40,198 nt of DNA from Gammaproteobacteria bacterium (lineage in GTDB: Bacteria; Pseudomonadota; Gammaproteobacteria; Pseudomonadales; Azotimanducaceae). Shown here piece by piece: positions 24,125 through 32,302 of the stretch. Under the pieces are notes generated by a model, which saw nothing but the letters and a program-made list of their open reading frames with translations, was not told the DNA's origin and ran no database searches. The stretch is taken from the NCBI GenBank assembly GCA_020832085.1, contig JAFIFJ010000032.1, positions 1-40,198 of the forward strand. The letters run 5' to 3'. Both the position numbers and the translations under genes were made by a program. The number at the start of each line of letters is the position of its first letter. Positions within the stretch are counted from its first letter, which is position 1.

Positions 24125-24688
24125 ATGAACGCACTCACCACGGCCACACCGATGGGTCCGGCCCTGCAGTTCGCCTTCGTCGTCGACGACCTCGAAGCGG
24201 CGTTGCAGTTCTGGGTTCAGAGCATGGGCGTCGGCCCTTTCTTCCACATTGAGCAGGCGACGTACCGGGAACTGCGCTATCGGGGTCAGGCGACCACGCC
24301 GAACTACTCAGTGGCACTGGCCTACTGGGGTGATACCCAGATCGAACTCATCACGCAGAGCTGCGCCACCCCGAGCATCTATCGTGAGTTCCTCGACGAG
24401 GGCCGCAGTGGACAGCTGCATCACATCTGCGTCAGCACCGATGACATGGATCGCTTCCAGCGCGAAGCCCAGGCTCGTGGCTTCGAGGAACTGGCCCACC
24501 TGAGCATGGAGCCCAGCGGGCGCGTGGCCTACTTCCGCAGTCATCACGCGCGCTGGCCCCTGACCGAGGTGGGAGAGTTTCCGCCGCGCATTCTCGAACT
24601 CTTCGATACCGTCCGGCGAGCCTCCGTGGGCTGGGACGGTACGGCACCGCTGCGCAAGTTTCAGCCCGCTCCCCAGTCAGGATCCTAG
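24125..24688 (+). CDS. VOC/glyoxalase superfamily protein
   Basis: A 187-residue protein of the vicinal oxygen chelate fold. It begins with LQFAFVVDDLEAALQFW, the usual first beta-alpha unit, and contains QIELITQ (metal-ligand glutamate), then LHHICVSTDDMDRFQREAQA with the second-module histidine, and ends with ILELFD carrying another candidate ligand. It could be a metal-dependent isomerase or lyase acting on a small carbonyl compound, but the reaction is not assignable. The start ATG at 24125 has GGGGAGA upstream. The 3' end overlaps the convergent membrane protein gene by 12 bp. Confidence 0.82.
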   Translation: MNALTTATPMGPALQFAFVVDDLEAALQFWVQSMGVGPFFHIEQATYRELRYRGQATTPNYSVALAYWGDTQIELITQSCATPSIYREFLDEGRSGQLHHICVSTDDMDRFQREAQARGFEELAHLSMEPSGRVAYFRSHHARWPLTEVGEFPPRILELFDTVRRASVGWDGTAPLRKFQPAPQSGS

Positions 24689-25159
24689 CCGGGCACGGGT
24701 CTTTGCGATGACCAGCAGCGTCAGCACCGTCAGCACGCTGGCCATGAACAGGTCAGAGACCATGGCGACGTTCTGCAGCAGATTGCGGTCGTCGTGCAGC
24801 AGGTGATTCACGCCGGCCAGGCCGTAGAACACGGCCCCGATCAGCGCCAGCGGCAGGGTCCAGGCGCGGACCAGGATGGACGCCACCGCGATCAGTCCGA
24901 CAGCGGTGTTGGCAAAGCCGAGTTCACGAACCAGGAACAGAGCCGGACCGAGGTCCAGGCCGAGGATGACCTCAGCGGTGTAGCGGGGCCGAAATATCTG
25001 ACTCAACCCGGCGCTGAGCAGGCGCACCCCCAAACCCCAGAATACGAACCAGCGCAGGGCGAGCGCTGCGCTCAGCGGCTGACAACCCAACCTGCTCTCG
25101 ATCAGGATGGACGCCATCGGCAGCACGACCATCAACGACGCCACCATCGCGATGTACAT
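24677..25159 (-). CDS. Four-helix membrane protein (DUF6790-like)
   Basis: A 160-residue integral membrane protein with about four hydrophobic segments. The conserved-looking block is WFVFWGLGVRLLSAGLSQIF, followed by RPRYTAEVILGLDLG and LVRELGFANTAVGLIAVASI. This resembles, from memory, the DUF6790 family, whose function is unknown. The start at 25159 (MYIAMVASLMVVLPMASILI) fits. Its 3' end overlaps the VOC gene by 12 bp. The upstream 371-bp gap contains a family B element. Confidence 0.7.
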   Translation of the reverse strand: MYIAMVASLMVVLPMASILIESRLGCQPLSAALALRWFVFWGLGVRLLSAGLSQIFRPRYTAEVILGLDLGPALFLVRELGFANTAVGLIAVASILVRAWTLPLALIGAVFYGLAGVNHLLHDDRNLLQNVAMVSDLFMASVLTVLTLLVIAKTRARLGS

Positions 25160-25320
25160 GGCCCCTCCCCCGGGACGCTTCCAACGTCGCAGCGAGATTC
25201 ACCGATTATTAGAGGTGATTCTCCCGAATCGGACAAGGGCCCGACGGCGGGCCGCCGGCCTCGCTCCGCAGCCGGGGTTCAGCGGGATGGGAGTTCGCCA
25301 AGAACGTTCGTTCACGCTGT

Positions 25321-25534
25321 CGCGGAAGAAACTTGCGATGCGCTAACTGTGGGAGAGCGCTAGCGCCCGCAGGGCGATGCGCCGATTGGCATGACGTTCT
25401 GCGAAGCCGGTGCCTTCAGCTTCGGCTAAAGGCTTCGCAGTCGGCCCATTCGCTGCGCGAATAGGGCTCTCCCACAAGGGCGTGTTCCAATCTGAAAAGC
25501 TAGTTCAAAATCAAATGGTTGTCGTATGTTTCAT
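25321..25534 (+). repeat. Family B structured repeat, copy 1
   Basis: Outer arms TGTGGGAGAGC (25348-25358) and GCTCTCCCACA (25466-25476) are perfectly complementary. Inside are the dyad ATTCGC-TGC-GCGAAT and a GCGAAGCC...GGCTTCGC-type dyad. Flanking sequence GGAAGAAACTTGCGATG on the left and an AT-rich tail ending TTGTCGTATGTTTCAT on the right also occur in copy 2 (33194-33527). The tail overlaps the stop codon of the phosphatase gene at 25531-25533. No gene is seen in 25160-25530. Confidence 0.85.
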
Positions 25535-27102
25535 GGAAGTGCGGAGCAGGCCCAGTCGTGCTGAACGGCCTCAGCAGGCCCCTCGTGCATGAGCAGCGAT
25601 CGGCCATCGTGATTGGGCATGCTGATACCAAACAGATCGAGCAACGTCGGCAAGAGGTCCATCGGCACGGCGTCGACGCCGCCGGCCTCCAGGGTCAGGC
25701 CCTCCCCCACCAGCCAGAGTTGTCCGTGGGGCGTGTGGTCACCGGTGCGGGGAATGATGGCTTGATCTGACAGCCGTCCCAGCGTGGGGCTGATCAGGTT
25801 GCCCACGTCCACCTTCCGGTTCCAGATCAGCAGAATGTCCGGGAGGGCATCGACGTGATCGCCGGTGTACGCCGACGTCGGGAATGCGATGTCCGCGACC
25901 AGCGGTACTCCCTGAAGGTCATGGATCTGACGGAACTCCTCTGCGATCCATTCGACGGTGCGCTGAAACTCCATGCCGGGCTCCACCATGCCATGGGTCT
26001 CGCGCCCGCGCAGGTTGATGCGTACCGCGCCGGCATTGGCATTGTGGGGCTGACTGAAGTAGCGACGGTTCTGGCGCATGCTCTGTGAGGCCCTTTGCAG
26101 GCGACGCCCAATGAGGCCTGTCTGCTTCAGCCGCGAGCGCAGAACCTCCGGCACGAGCCCACGCCAGAGCCCTGCCAGTCGACGCTTCACCAATCCACGG
26201 GGTGAGAGTGATCTCGCCGCAGCAGGCGCGGGAGACGACGTTTCCAGATCCCACAGCGCCTGATCGAGGGATCGATTGAATGTGTTCAGCCGCTCCATAC
26301 CCGGACCGGCGAGGACAACGATGGTGGCGTCAGGTCCTGCAGCAGCGCAGACCTGACTGAGCGCCTGATCCAGCGCCATATAGATGGTTCTTACCGGATC
26401 TCCCAGGGCGGCAGCCAGCGCTGGGTCAAACCGCGGATGCTCGGTATCACACAGGTGCCAGCACAGATGCCCGATGTCATGGGGATCGCCAAAGCTGCAG
26501 GTGAAGACGTCCCAGTCCCGCGAGAACAGCAGTCGCATCAGGGCCGAGGCCTTGGTCTCCATGCGCCGCTCCAGTCTCGCCACCAGATCCGGATAGTCGC
26601 CGGTGGCAATGATGAAGGCATCGGAGTCACCGTCCAGGGGATCATCGCCGTACTGCTGCAGCAGTTCGGCGGCCAGCTCCGGAGGAAAGGTGCGCAGCCG
26701 TTCCTGCCGTTCATGGGTCATCCAGTCGCAGATGTGGACCCCGTTCTGCAGCGGCCGCAGGGCGGCATGAACCGCATCCACCGTCGCCGTCTGCAGTCCG
26801 GCATCGTCCAGAATTTCCCAGAACTGCGGCGCATGGAGGCTGTCGTCTTCAAACGGGATTCGAGAGTAGGTGCTCGGATCGAAGTGGGACGAGTACATGC
26901 GCCCATGCTTGGCGGGATTGACGCCGGTGCTGGCGCTGGGCCAGAACACGCCGTCGCCAAAGCCCTTGAGATTGGTGATTGGCAGCGAGCTGCCGCGGGC
27001 ATCGAGCGCGGCCAGGAAAGGCAGGTCGCCGCTTTCCATCCAGCGCGCAAGCAGGCTCGGTTCGCTGGCGTCCAGGCAAAGCACGACGACTCTAGCGCTC
27101 AT
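25531..27102 (-). CDS. Alkaline phosphatase superfamily protein (type I phosphodiesterase/nucleotide pyrophosphatase-like)
   Basis: A 523-residue hydrolase of the alkaline phosphatase superfamily. Likely metal-binding and catalytic regions are VVLCLDASEPS near the N-terminus, VFWPSASTGVNPAKHG (nucleophile Thr or Ser region), SFGDPHDIGHLCWH (Asp and His ligands) and RTGDHTPHGQLWLVG (distal ligand). Phosphodiester or sulfate-ester hydrolysis is expected, substrate unknown. There is no evident signal peptide, so it may be cytoplasmic. It overlaps the upstream glycosyltransferase by 11 nt, strong evidence for one operon and coupled translation, suggesting a role in making or modifying a glycan or secondary metabolite. 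The stop codon lies inside the tail of a family B repeat. Confidence 0.82.
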   Translation of the reverse strand: MSARVVVLCLDASEPSLLARWMESGDLPFLAALDARGSSLPITNLKGFGDGVFWPSASTGVNPAKHGRMYSSHFDPSTYSRIPFEDDSLHAPQFWEILDDAGLQTATVDAVHAALRPLQNGVHICDWMTHERQERLRTFPPELAAELLQQYGDDPLDGDSDAFIIATGDYPDLVARLERRMETKASALMRLLFSRDWDVFTCSFGDPHDIGHLCWHLCDTEHPRFDPALAAALGDPVRTIYMALDQALSQVCAAAGPDATIVVLAGPGMERLNTFNRSLDQALWDLETSSPAPAAARSLSPRGLVKRRLAGLWRGLVPEVLRSRLKQTGLIGRRLQRASQSMRQNRRYFSQPHNANAGAVRINLRGRETHGMVEPGMEFQRTVEWIAEEFRQIHDLQGVPLVADIAFPTSAYTGDHVDALPDILLIWNRKVDVGNLISPTLGRLSDQAIIPRTGDHTPHGQLWLVGEGLTLEAGGVDAVPMDLLPTLLDLFGISMPNHDGRSLLMHEGPAEAVQHDWACSALP

Positions 27103-28138
27103 CAGGAAAGTCCATGCGAAGGGGGCTGATCTGGAATCCAGGAGTCAGCAGGCGATCGAGTCGCAAGCGGATCAGTTCCCGCTTGAACCAGACCCGCCAG
27201 GAGAAGCGCTGTTCGAGGCCTCGGTTGAGCACATCGAGGGCCGCTGCGCGCCGGCCCTCCATGGCCATGCTGCTCGCCAGGGCGCTGCGCGCGGAGCGCA
27301 ACCGACCTTCGATGAGGCCGACGATCTGCGGAGACTGCTCGCGGACCAGGGTCAGCCACTTCTGGAACATCTTCTCGTGCAGCGTGAGCCGGGTCACGCT
27401 CTGCATGTTGAATTCACTGGTCAGACCCAGGGTCCGGCCTCGGGGCCGATCGACTTCCACCAGCGGCGCGTTCACGTAGCACAGCGGGGTGGCCAGGGCG
27501 AGACGAAAGAGGAAGTCCACGTCCTGGGCGACGCGCATGATGGGGTCGAACTCCCCCACTTTCTTCAGCACGTCGGAACGCACCAGCAGGCTTTGCATCA
27601 TGATGCCGTGAGAGAGCCGGCCGGTGATCTCAAGGGCATGCTCGAGCCGCCCCATGGGCCGGGCCAGGGCAAGTTTTCCCCGTTGAAACGTCGTGTCGGT
27701 CTCCCTGTCATCGGTGATGTAGACCGAGTCGCTGAAGCAGGCGCCACAGTCCGCATGGGCTGCCAGCGCTTCGAACTGCCGCTGCAACTTTTCCGGTTTC
27801 CAGCAGTCATCGGAGTCGTTGAAGCCGACCCAGGCGCCAAGGCTCCGGCTCAAGCCCAGGTTCAGAGCCACGCTCTTGCCCTGGTTGTCCTGGCGGATGA
27901 ACAGCAACCGGTCGCGCCACGCCGGGTTGTCCGACAGCAGCGTTTCAACCAGCCCTGCTGTGCCGTCAGTTGAGCCGTCGTCGACCAGGATTACCTGGTG
28001 GACATGGACAGACTGACCAAAGACGCTTCCCAGTGTTTTCGCAAGCCAGGGGGCACGATTGAAGGTCGGAATGATCACTGTGATCGTGGGATTTGGTACC
28101 GGCGCGAGAGCCGGCCGGGTCGAAATCGAATGGGCCAC
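27092..28138 (-). CDS. Glycosyltransferase family 2
   Basis: A GT-A fold glycosyltransferase of about 348 residues. Family 2 features are ITVIIPTFNRAPWLAKTLGS, VILVDDGSTDGT (nucleotide-binding aspartates) and VGFNDSDDCWKPEKL containing the DxD-type metal site; RVAQDVDFLFRL carries the candidate catalytic base region (ED/QD-like). It should transfer a sugar from a nucleotide sugar to an acceptor at the cytoplasmic face. The start is most likely the GTG at 28138, which has GGAGGA five bases upstream; the frame also opens at GTG 28159. It overlaps the downstream phosphatase-like gene. The 259-bp upstream region holds a helically phased pair of dyads that may be its control site. Confidence 0.9.
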   Translation of the reverse strand: MAHSISTRPALAPVPNPTITVIIPTFNRAPWLAKTLGSVFGQSVHVHQVILVDDGSTDGTAGLVETLLSDNPAWRDRLLFIRQDNQGKSVALNLGLSRSLGAWVGFNDSDDCWKPEKLQRQFEALAAHADCGACFSDSVYITDDRETDTTFQRGKLALARPMGRLEHALEITGRLSHGIMMQSLLVRSDVLKKVGEFDPIMRVAQDVDFLFRLALATPLCYVNAPLVEVDRPRGRTLGLTSEFNMQSVTRLTLHEKMFQKWLTLVREQSPQIVGLIEGRLRSARSALASSMAMEGRRAAALDVLNRGLEQRFSWRVWFKRELIRLRLDRLLTPGFQISPLRMDFPDER

Positions 28139-28307
28139 GTTCTCCTCCAGTGCCCGCACAGGTGACTACACGCCTGTGACAGATCGACGTGACCTCGATT
28201 CGCATCCATTGCGGGACCGGGCATCGCAGTGATGGCCAACCCAGTGACGCGACGTCACCAGCGTTTGTACACGTGAGGTTGAAGATGCGTCCTGGGGTCG
28301 TTCATCG

Positions 28308-28345
28308 TCTGTGCGGCATCGCACACGATCTGTGCGGCAACGCAC
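28308..28345 (+). promoter_or_regulatory. Two helically phased dyads upstream of the glycosyltransferase operon
   Basis: TCTGTGCGGCATCGCAC and TCTGTGCGGCAACGCAC start at 28308 and 28329, exactly 21 bp apart. Each contains a dyad (TGTGC / GCACA, then GTGCG / CGCAC). They lie 150-200 bp upstream of the minus-strand glycosyltransferase start. They could be paired operator sites or RNA hairpins of the upstream gene's 3' region. The rest of 28139-28418 shows no gene. Confidence 0.45.
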
Positions 28346-28418
28346 CTCAGCGCCTCGAGGGGGGCTCGGGAACGCTTCGCTGGCTGCCGCGCAGACCGGG
28401 GGTCTTCTGAGTGGAGAA

Positions 28419-28913
28419 TCAGGTGCCGGCGCGCATCCGCGCCACATCGCCGACGATTTCGACTTCGGCACCGGGCGTCAGGCCGTAGAGGGCCTCGGCG
28501 TAGAGCAATTGAATTCGACCGTCCTCCATGCGGACTTCGATCTCATAGTAGGTCTCGGATTTGATGTGCTTCTCGATCTCGTGGCCGGCAACGCCACCGC
28601 CAATGGCGCCCACGACGGTAATGGCATCCTTGCGCTTGTTGGCGACCGTGCGCCCGAGCACGCCGCCGATCACCGCCCCGGTGGCAGCGCCGAGGCCGGT
28701 AGCATCACCCTTGCGGGTCCGCTCACGTATGGTCGTGATCGTGCCGCACTGCAGGCAGGGCGGTGTCGGGGTGGCTGCGACCGCTTCAGCTGCGGCCTCT
28801 TCCTGCAGAGCCGCCTCGCTGCGCGCCGCCTCGCTTTCGCAACCCGCCATCATGACGACGAGCAGACCGCCTGCGAGCACAGCCGGGAGTGAACGTGAAA
28901 GGATCGTATGCAT
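28419..28913 (-). CDS. Glycine-zipper outer membrane lipoprotein (17-kDa surface antigen-like)
   Basis: A 164-residue lipoprotein. The signal peptide ends in the lipobox VMMAGC with the lipidated C25; residue +2 is Glu, not Asp, which favours outer membrane sorting. A CxxC motif (PCLQC) lies near residue 53. Residues about 70-115 form a glycine zipper of two transmembrane-like helices (GLGAATGAVIGGVLGRTVAN, then VVGAIGGGVAGHEIEKHI), the SlyB/17-kDa antigen fold. The C-terminal part resembles a small beta domain (YYEIEVRMEDGRIQLLY). The start at 28913 has GGAGG six to seven bases upstream. Function in the family is envelope integrity or stress; nothing more specific can be claimed. Confidence 0.85.
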   Translation of the reverse strand: MHTILSRSLPAVLAGGLLVVMMAGCESEAARSEAALQEEAAAEAVAATPTPPCLQCGTITTIRERTRKGDATGLGAATGAVIGGVLGRTVANKRKDAITVVGAIGGGVAGHEIEKHIKSETYYEIEVRMEDGRIQLLYAEALYGLTPGAEVEIVGDVARMRAGT

Positions 28914-28967
28914 GACGCCTCCAAAGGAATCAGATGTTCGAATCGGATACCGCAACCATGGTGAAGG

Positions 28968-30446
28968 TCAAGCGTCGGTGGCGTCGATCTCCACCACCAC
29001 TTCTGCAGCGACGATACAGCCTTCATCGTCCGTTGAGCCCAGCGCCTCGATCTGCAAGCCCACATTCAGGTCCTCCGTGCTTCCCGGCCGCGACTCCACG
29101 GCATCTTCGCCGATTTCCAGGACAGTGATCTCCGTACCCGATTCGACAATGACGCAGGCATCGCCGCCGCCGTCATTCAGCGCCAGATCGATCCGTCCAG
29201 GCATGATGGCGGTGATCTCACCCGCCACCTGCGCAACCGTTTCATCCAGGTCCGTGGTGTCCACCGCAATCGCCGTCGCCAGCAGGCTCGCTCCGCCCTC
29301 GCCTTCCGCGGGGAGAAGTCGCCCCATGACCCGAACCGGCGTACCGGCCTGCAGGACTGCGGCATCGAGTATCTCGCCGTCCTGATCGAACAACAGCGCG
29401 CCAGGCTGTACCGTGACCGCGATGCCGGTCTCCTCCGAATCTGCACTGTCCACGAGCCGGAATGCAGAGTCGACGGCATCCTCCGCCACCACTCCGCGGA
29501 TCCGCTTGAAGTCAGAGCGATCACTGAGCTGCACCATCAGCGCCTCGAAACCGATGCGTCCATCTGTGGCGACCACACGCCCGGCGACGATGGCCGGGGA
29601 CTGGTCATCCACCGCCGCAAACTCGATGGGCTCAGCTTCCTGTCCGAAGAACTGCGCCTGCTCGGCAACGTCCACCAGCCTGCACTCGCCGAGCCGGCGG
29701 TCGCCCGCCCCACGACCGGTAAGCGCCCGGGCATCACAGAGATCGAAGCTGGTATCACCTTCAGGCGGCGCAAGCAGCGCAACGTTTCCGGTGAGGAAGG
29801 TAATCCGGCGCAGGTCGCCATCGCCGAGGATGTCCACGAAGACCTGCGGTCGAAACCGGATCTGTCCCGGCCCGGCCTGAACGGCCAGGAAGGATCGCCC
29901 CGCATCAATGTCGAGCTGCACGATCAATGCGCCGCCGTCTTGAATGGTGAACTGTCCGCGGGGATTGAGGTCGAGCTTGCCGTTGGCTACCAGAGTGGCC
30001 TGAACCGGCTCCCCATCGAGTTCACCGTCCTCATCGAGGCGCCGCAATTCGATGGACTCGAGCTGCAGGCGGATCTTCGAATAGTCGCCCGCCGGAACGC
30101 CATCGGCGGCAACCAGCAGTTCCGTGGCTGCATCGAGGGCAAGCAGGTCGAAGGTGAAAGTCTCTTCGGTCAGCAGCAAGGGTTCGTCATTGTCATTGCC
30201 GAGCAGACTGACGCTCAACACCGTGACGAGAATCTCATCGAAGTCCTCGATGGGATTATCACCGATGGTCAGACCGAGGCTGCCGGTACCACCGCTGCCG
30301 TTGCCGCCGCCGTCACCCACGGGCGGAGGCGCGGTCACAGTGCCGCCACCACTGCCGCCGCCACATGCCATCAGGAGTGACAGCATCAGCGCGAGGATGG
30401 GCGCTCGGAAGGTTCGAATGGCCAGAGTCGGCCGCAAGCTGCTCAT
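28968..30446 (-). CDS. DUF4382/DUF5666 lipoprotein
   Basis: A 492-residue lipoprotein. The signal peptide ends with LLMACGGGSGGG and lipidated C28, followed by a Gly/Pro-rich linker. The N-terminal domain (about 55-210, with DFDEILVTVLSVSLL and AAGDGVP-like then DYSKIRLQLESIEL) matches DUF4382. The rest, about 215-480, holds repeated beta modules (GRLLPAEGEGGASLLATAIA, VAQVAGEITAIMPGRIDLAL, VGLQIEALGSTDDEGCIVAA) typical of DUF5666. It is probably anchored to the outer membrane; the family has no established activity. The start ATG at 30446 has GAGGAG upstream. It is followed after 54 bp by the glycine-zipper lipoprotein on the same strand, so co-expression is likely. Confidence 0.82.
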   Translation of the reverse strand: MSSLRPTLAIRTFRAPILALMLSLLMACGGGSGGGTVTAPPPVGDGGGNGSGGTGSLGLTIGDNPIEDFDEILVTVLSVSLLGNDNDEPLLLTEETFTFDLLALDAATELLVAADGVPAGDYSKIRLQLESIELRRLDEDGELDGEPVQATLVANGKLDLNPRGQFTIQDGGALIVQLDIDAGRSFLAVQAGPGQIRFRPQVFVDILGDGDLRRITFLTGNVALLAPPEGDTSFDLCDARALTGRGAGDRRLGECRLVDVAEQAQFFGQEAEPIEFAAVDDQSPAIVAGRVVATDGRIGFEALMVQLSDRSDFKRIRGVVAEDAVDSAFRLVDSADSEETGIAVTVQPGALLFDQDGEILDAAVLQAGTPVRVMGRLLPAEGEGGASLLATAIAVDTTDLDETVAQVAGEITAIMPGRIDLALNDGGGDACVIVESGTEITVLEIGEDAVESRPGSTEDLNVGLQIEALGSTDDEGCIVAAEVVVEIDATDA

Positions 30447-30716
30447 ATGAATTCTCCTCAGGCTTCAATCACGCGGGGAATGAGTAAAGGACGCACATCT
30501 CCCTATGCGACTTGATCCCGGCGCCAAGTGTGGCCATTGCGACCGCGGCAGTCTGCCTACTGCCTCACAGGCCTGGGAGCACGAGGTACACAGAATTGCA
30601 TTGCGGGGCTTAGAGCGCGAAAAACACGTGAATTTAAGTAAAACGCGTTCATCAATGCTTCAGGAGTGGCGCTCTCCCCGCGGGCTCCAGAGGTCGAGCC
30701 CGCGCCAGGAAAACGA
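30447..30716. other. Intergenic region with one GC-rich hairpin
   Basis: This 270-bp gap has no supportable gene. An 8-bp inverted repeat, CGCGGGCT (30679-30686) with AGCCCGCG (30697-30704), lies 13 bp past the GST stop in the minus direction and may help end that transcript, though no T-run follows. Confidence 0.5.
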
Positions 30717-31397
30717 TCACAGCCGCGAGTGCTCGCCGAGGCGCTCCTTGTCTTCGGCAACGATGCTGGCAATGCTGCGGCGGCCGAGCATGCGCTCGAG
30801 CCAGGTGGCAAGTTTGGGATAGGTGGCGGGGTCGATCTGGAAACCGGCATGGCGAAAGCCGATCAGCTGTGCGGTGATGGCAATGTCGGCAATGCTCAGG
30901 GCGTCGTCACAGAAGAACTCCACGCCTTCGTCGAGCTGGCTTTCGAGGTAGGCGAAGGATCGCGGCAGCTTCTCACGCACGGTGGTCTCGGCCGTCTCCC
31001 AGTCCGGCGCTTCGCCGTTCAGGGGGGCTGCGATGACGGTGCGCAGAATGCCGAAGCCAATGCGCACTGCGAGCTCGGAATCGGCAAACTCCTCCAGCCA
31101 GCAGGCCCGTGCATGCTGGAAGGGATCCGCCGGGTACAGCGGTGGTTGCGGCTGAATGCGCTCCAGATAGACGCAGATGGCAGACGAATCTGCCAGCGTG
31201 CCGGCAGCGCCTTCGGTCCCAACGCTGCTGTCCCGCAGCACTGGCACGCGGCCGAGGGGGCTGAGCGTGCGCCAGCCTGGCGGCGGATCAAAGGGGCTGA
31301 CCGGATCAATCTCATAATCGAGGCCCTTCTCGTGCATGCAGGCGCGCACCTTGCGCACGAACGGTGACATGGGCGTACCGTAGATCTTCAGGGTCAT
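30717..31397 (-). CDS. Glutathione S-transferase family protein
   Basis: A 226-residue cytosolic GST. The N-terminal thioredoxin-like domain (1-80) starts MTLKIYGTPMSPFVRKVRAC, with the S/P-rich active-site turn, and has GRVPVLRD then LADSSAICVYLE, the glutathione gamma-glutamyl site (SNAIL/DS motif). The C-terminal helical domain includes ALSIADIAITAQLIGFRHAG. It should conjugate or isomerise small electrophiles using glutathione; substrate unknown. The start at 31397 is 3 nt after the stop of the enoyl-CoA hydratase gene, whose last codons GAGGAG supply the ribosome binding site. The two form an operon, which suggests a role in fatty or aromatic acid breakdown or detoxification. Confidence 0.9.
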   Translation of the reverse strand: MTLKIYGTPMSPFVRKVRACMHEKGLDYEIDPVSPFDPPPGWRTLSPLGRVPVLRDSSVGTEGAAGTLADSSAICVYLERIQPQPPLYPADPFQHARACWLEEFADSELAVRIGFGILRTVIAAPLNGEAPDWETAETTVREKLPRSFAYLESQLDEGVEFFCDDALSIADIAITAQLIGFRHAGFQIDPATYPKLATWLERMLGRRSIASIVAEDKERLGEHSRL

Positions 31398-31400
31398 GAA

Positions 31401-32234
31401 CTACTCCTCACCGAGGCGGCGGCCAAGGCGGCCGACCTCGAGTTCACCCTCGCGGGTCTGTCCGCCGATCTCGAGAAACCGGCGCATATTGCGTTGGGCA
31501 CTGCTGCTGCGCAGCAGTTCCTGAAACTGATAGGCCTCCTCCACCATGCCTTCGTGCAGCGACAATTCGGCAGCATCGACGGCAGCCTTGGCGCGTCGAA
31601 TGGCTTCGGCCGGAAACGAGGCGATGCGGTAGGCCAGGTTGGTCACGAAGGGTGCGATCTCGCGCCGCTTGAAGATGCGATTGAGATAGCCCCACTGGCA
31701 AGCCGTCTTGGCGTCGAGATCGTCCCCGCCAAGAATGACCTCCAGCGCCCGGCCGCGGCCCACCAGACGCGGCAGATGCTGGGTGCCGGTGCCGCCGGGA
31801 AGAATGCCCAGCGGCACCTCCATCTGACAGATCCGCGTGCGCTTTTTCACGCCGAAGCGCATGTCACAGGCCATGGCCAGTTCGCTGCCGCCGCCGCCGA
31901 CGCGGCCTTCGATCTGACAGATCGTCGCCTTGGGCATGGTGCGGAAGCGCTCGCACATCAGGTGGTAGTCGTTGAGATCCGGCAGCCGCTGCGCTGGCGT
32001 GTCCGTGAGAAAGCGGAGGATGGTTTCGACGTCGAAGTGGGCGAGAAAGAAGTCGGGGTCGGCGCTCTTGAGCACCATGACCCGAACGCCTTCGTCCGCC
32101 GCCACTTCCTTGGAGAATTCGGCCAGCTCGCCGTAAAGTTCACGGGTGATCAGATTGATGGGCGGATTGTCGATGGTGGCGAAGCAGACGCCCTGATCGA
32201 TCTCGATGTGAATGAGCTGGTATGCGTAGGCCAC
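31401..32234 (-). CDS. Enoyl-CoA hydratase/isomerase family protein
   Basis: A 277-residue crotonase-fold protein. ATIDNPPINLITRELYGELA is the N-terminal core strand, KATICQIEGRVGGGGSELAM the oxyanion-hole loop, and VPLGILPGGTGTQHLPRLVG the acyl-CoA-binding stretch. The usual hydratase pair of glutamates is not clearly preserved (GSELAMACDMR, then PLGILPGG), so isomerase, dehalogenase or other crotonase chemistry is possible. The start is a GTG at 32234. It is upstream of and co-transcribed with the GST, and divergent from the TIM-barrel isomerase after a 68-bp gap, which must hold both promoters. Confidence 0.88.
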   Translation of the reverse strand: MAYAYQLIHIEIDQGVCFATIDNPPINLITRELYGELAEFSKEVAADEGVRVMVLKSADPDFFLAHFDVETILRFLTDTPAQRLPDLNDYHLMCERFRTMPKATICQIEGRVGGGGSELAMACDMRFGVKKRTRICQMEVPLGILPGGTGTQHLPRLVGRGRALEVILGGDDLDAKTACQWGYLNRIFKRREIAPFVTNLAYRIASFPAEAIRRAKAAVDAAELSLHEGMVEEAYQFQELLRSSSAQRNMRRFLEIGGQTREGELEVGRLGRRLGEE

Positions 32235-32302
32235 GGGCTCTCCCTGGGCAGCGTTGCCGCGCCATAGTGTGCTAGCGTTTCAGGCGTGGAGGGGAGTGTA
32301 GG

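Noticed and set aside
27420-27430. GGTCAGACCCAGGG in the glycosyltransferase gene, and GGTCAGACCGAGG at about 30270
   Set aside because: They resemble a family A end but lie inside conserved coding sequence with no hairpins or partner end; chance matches.
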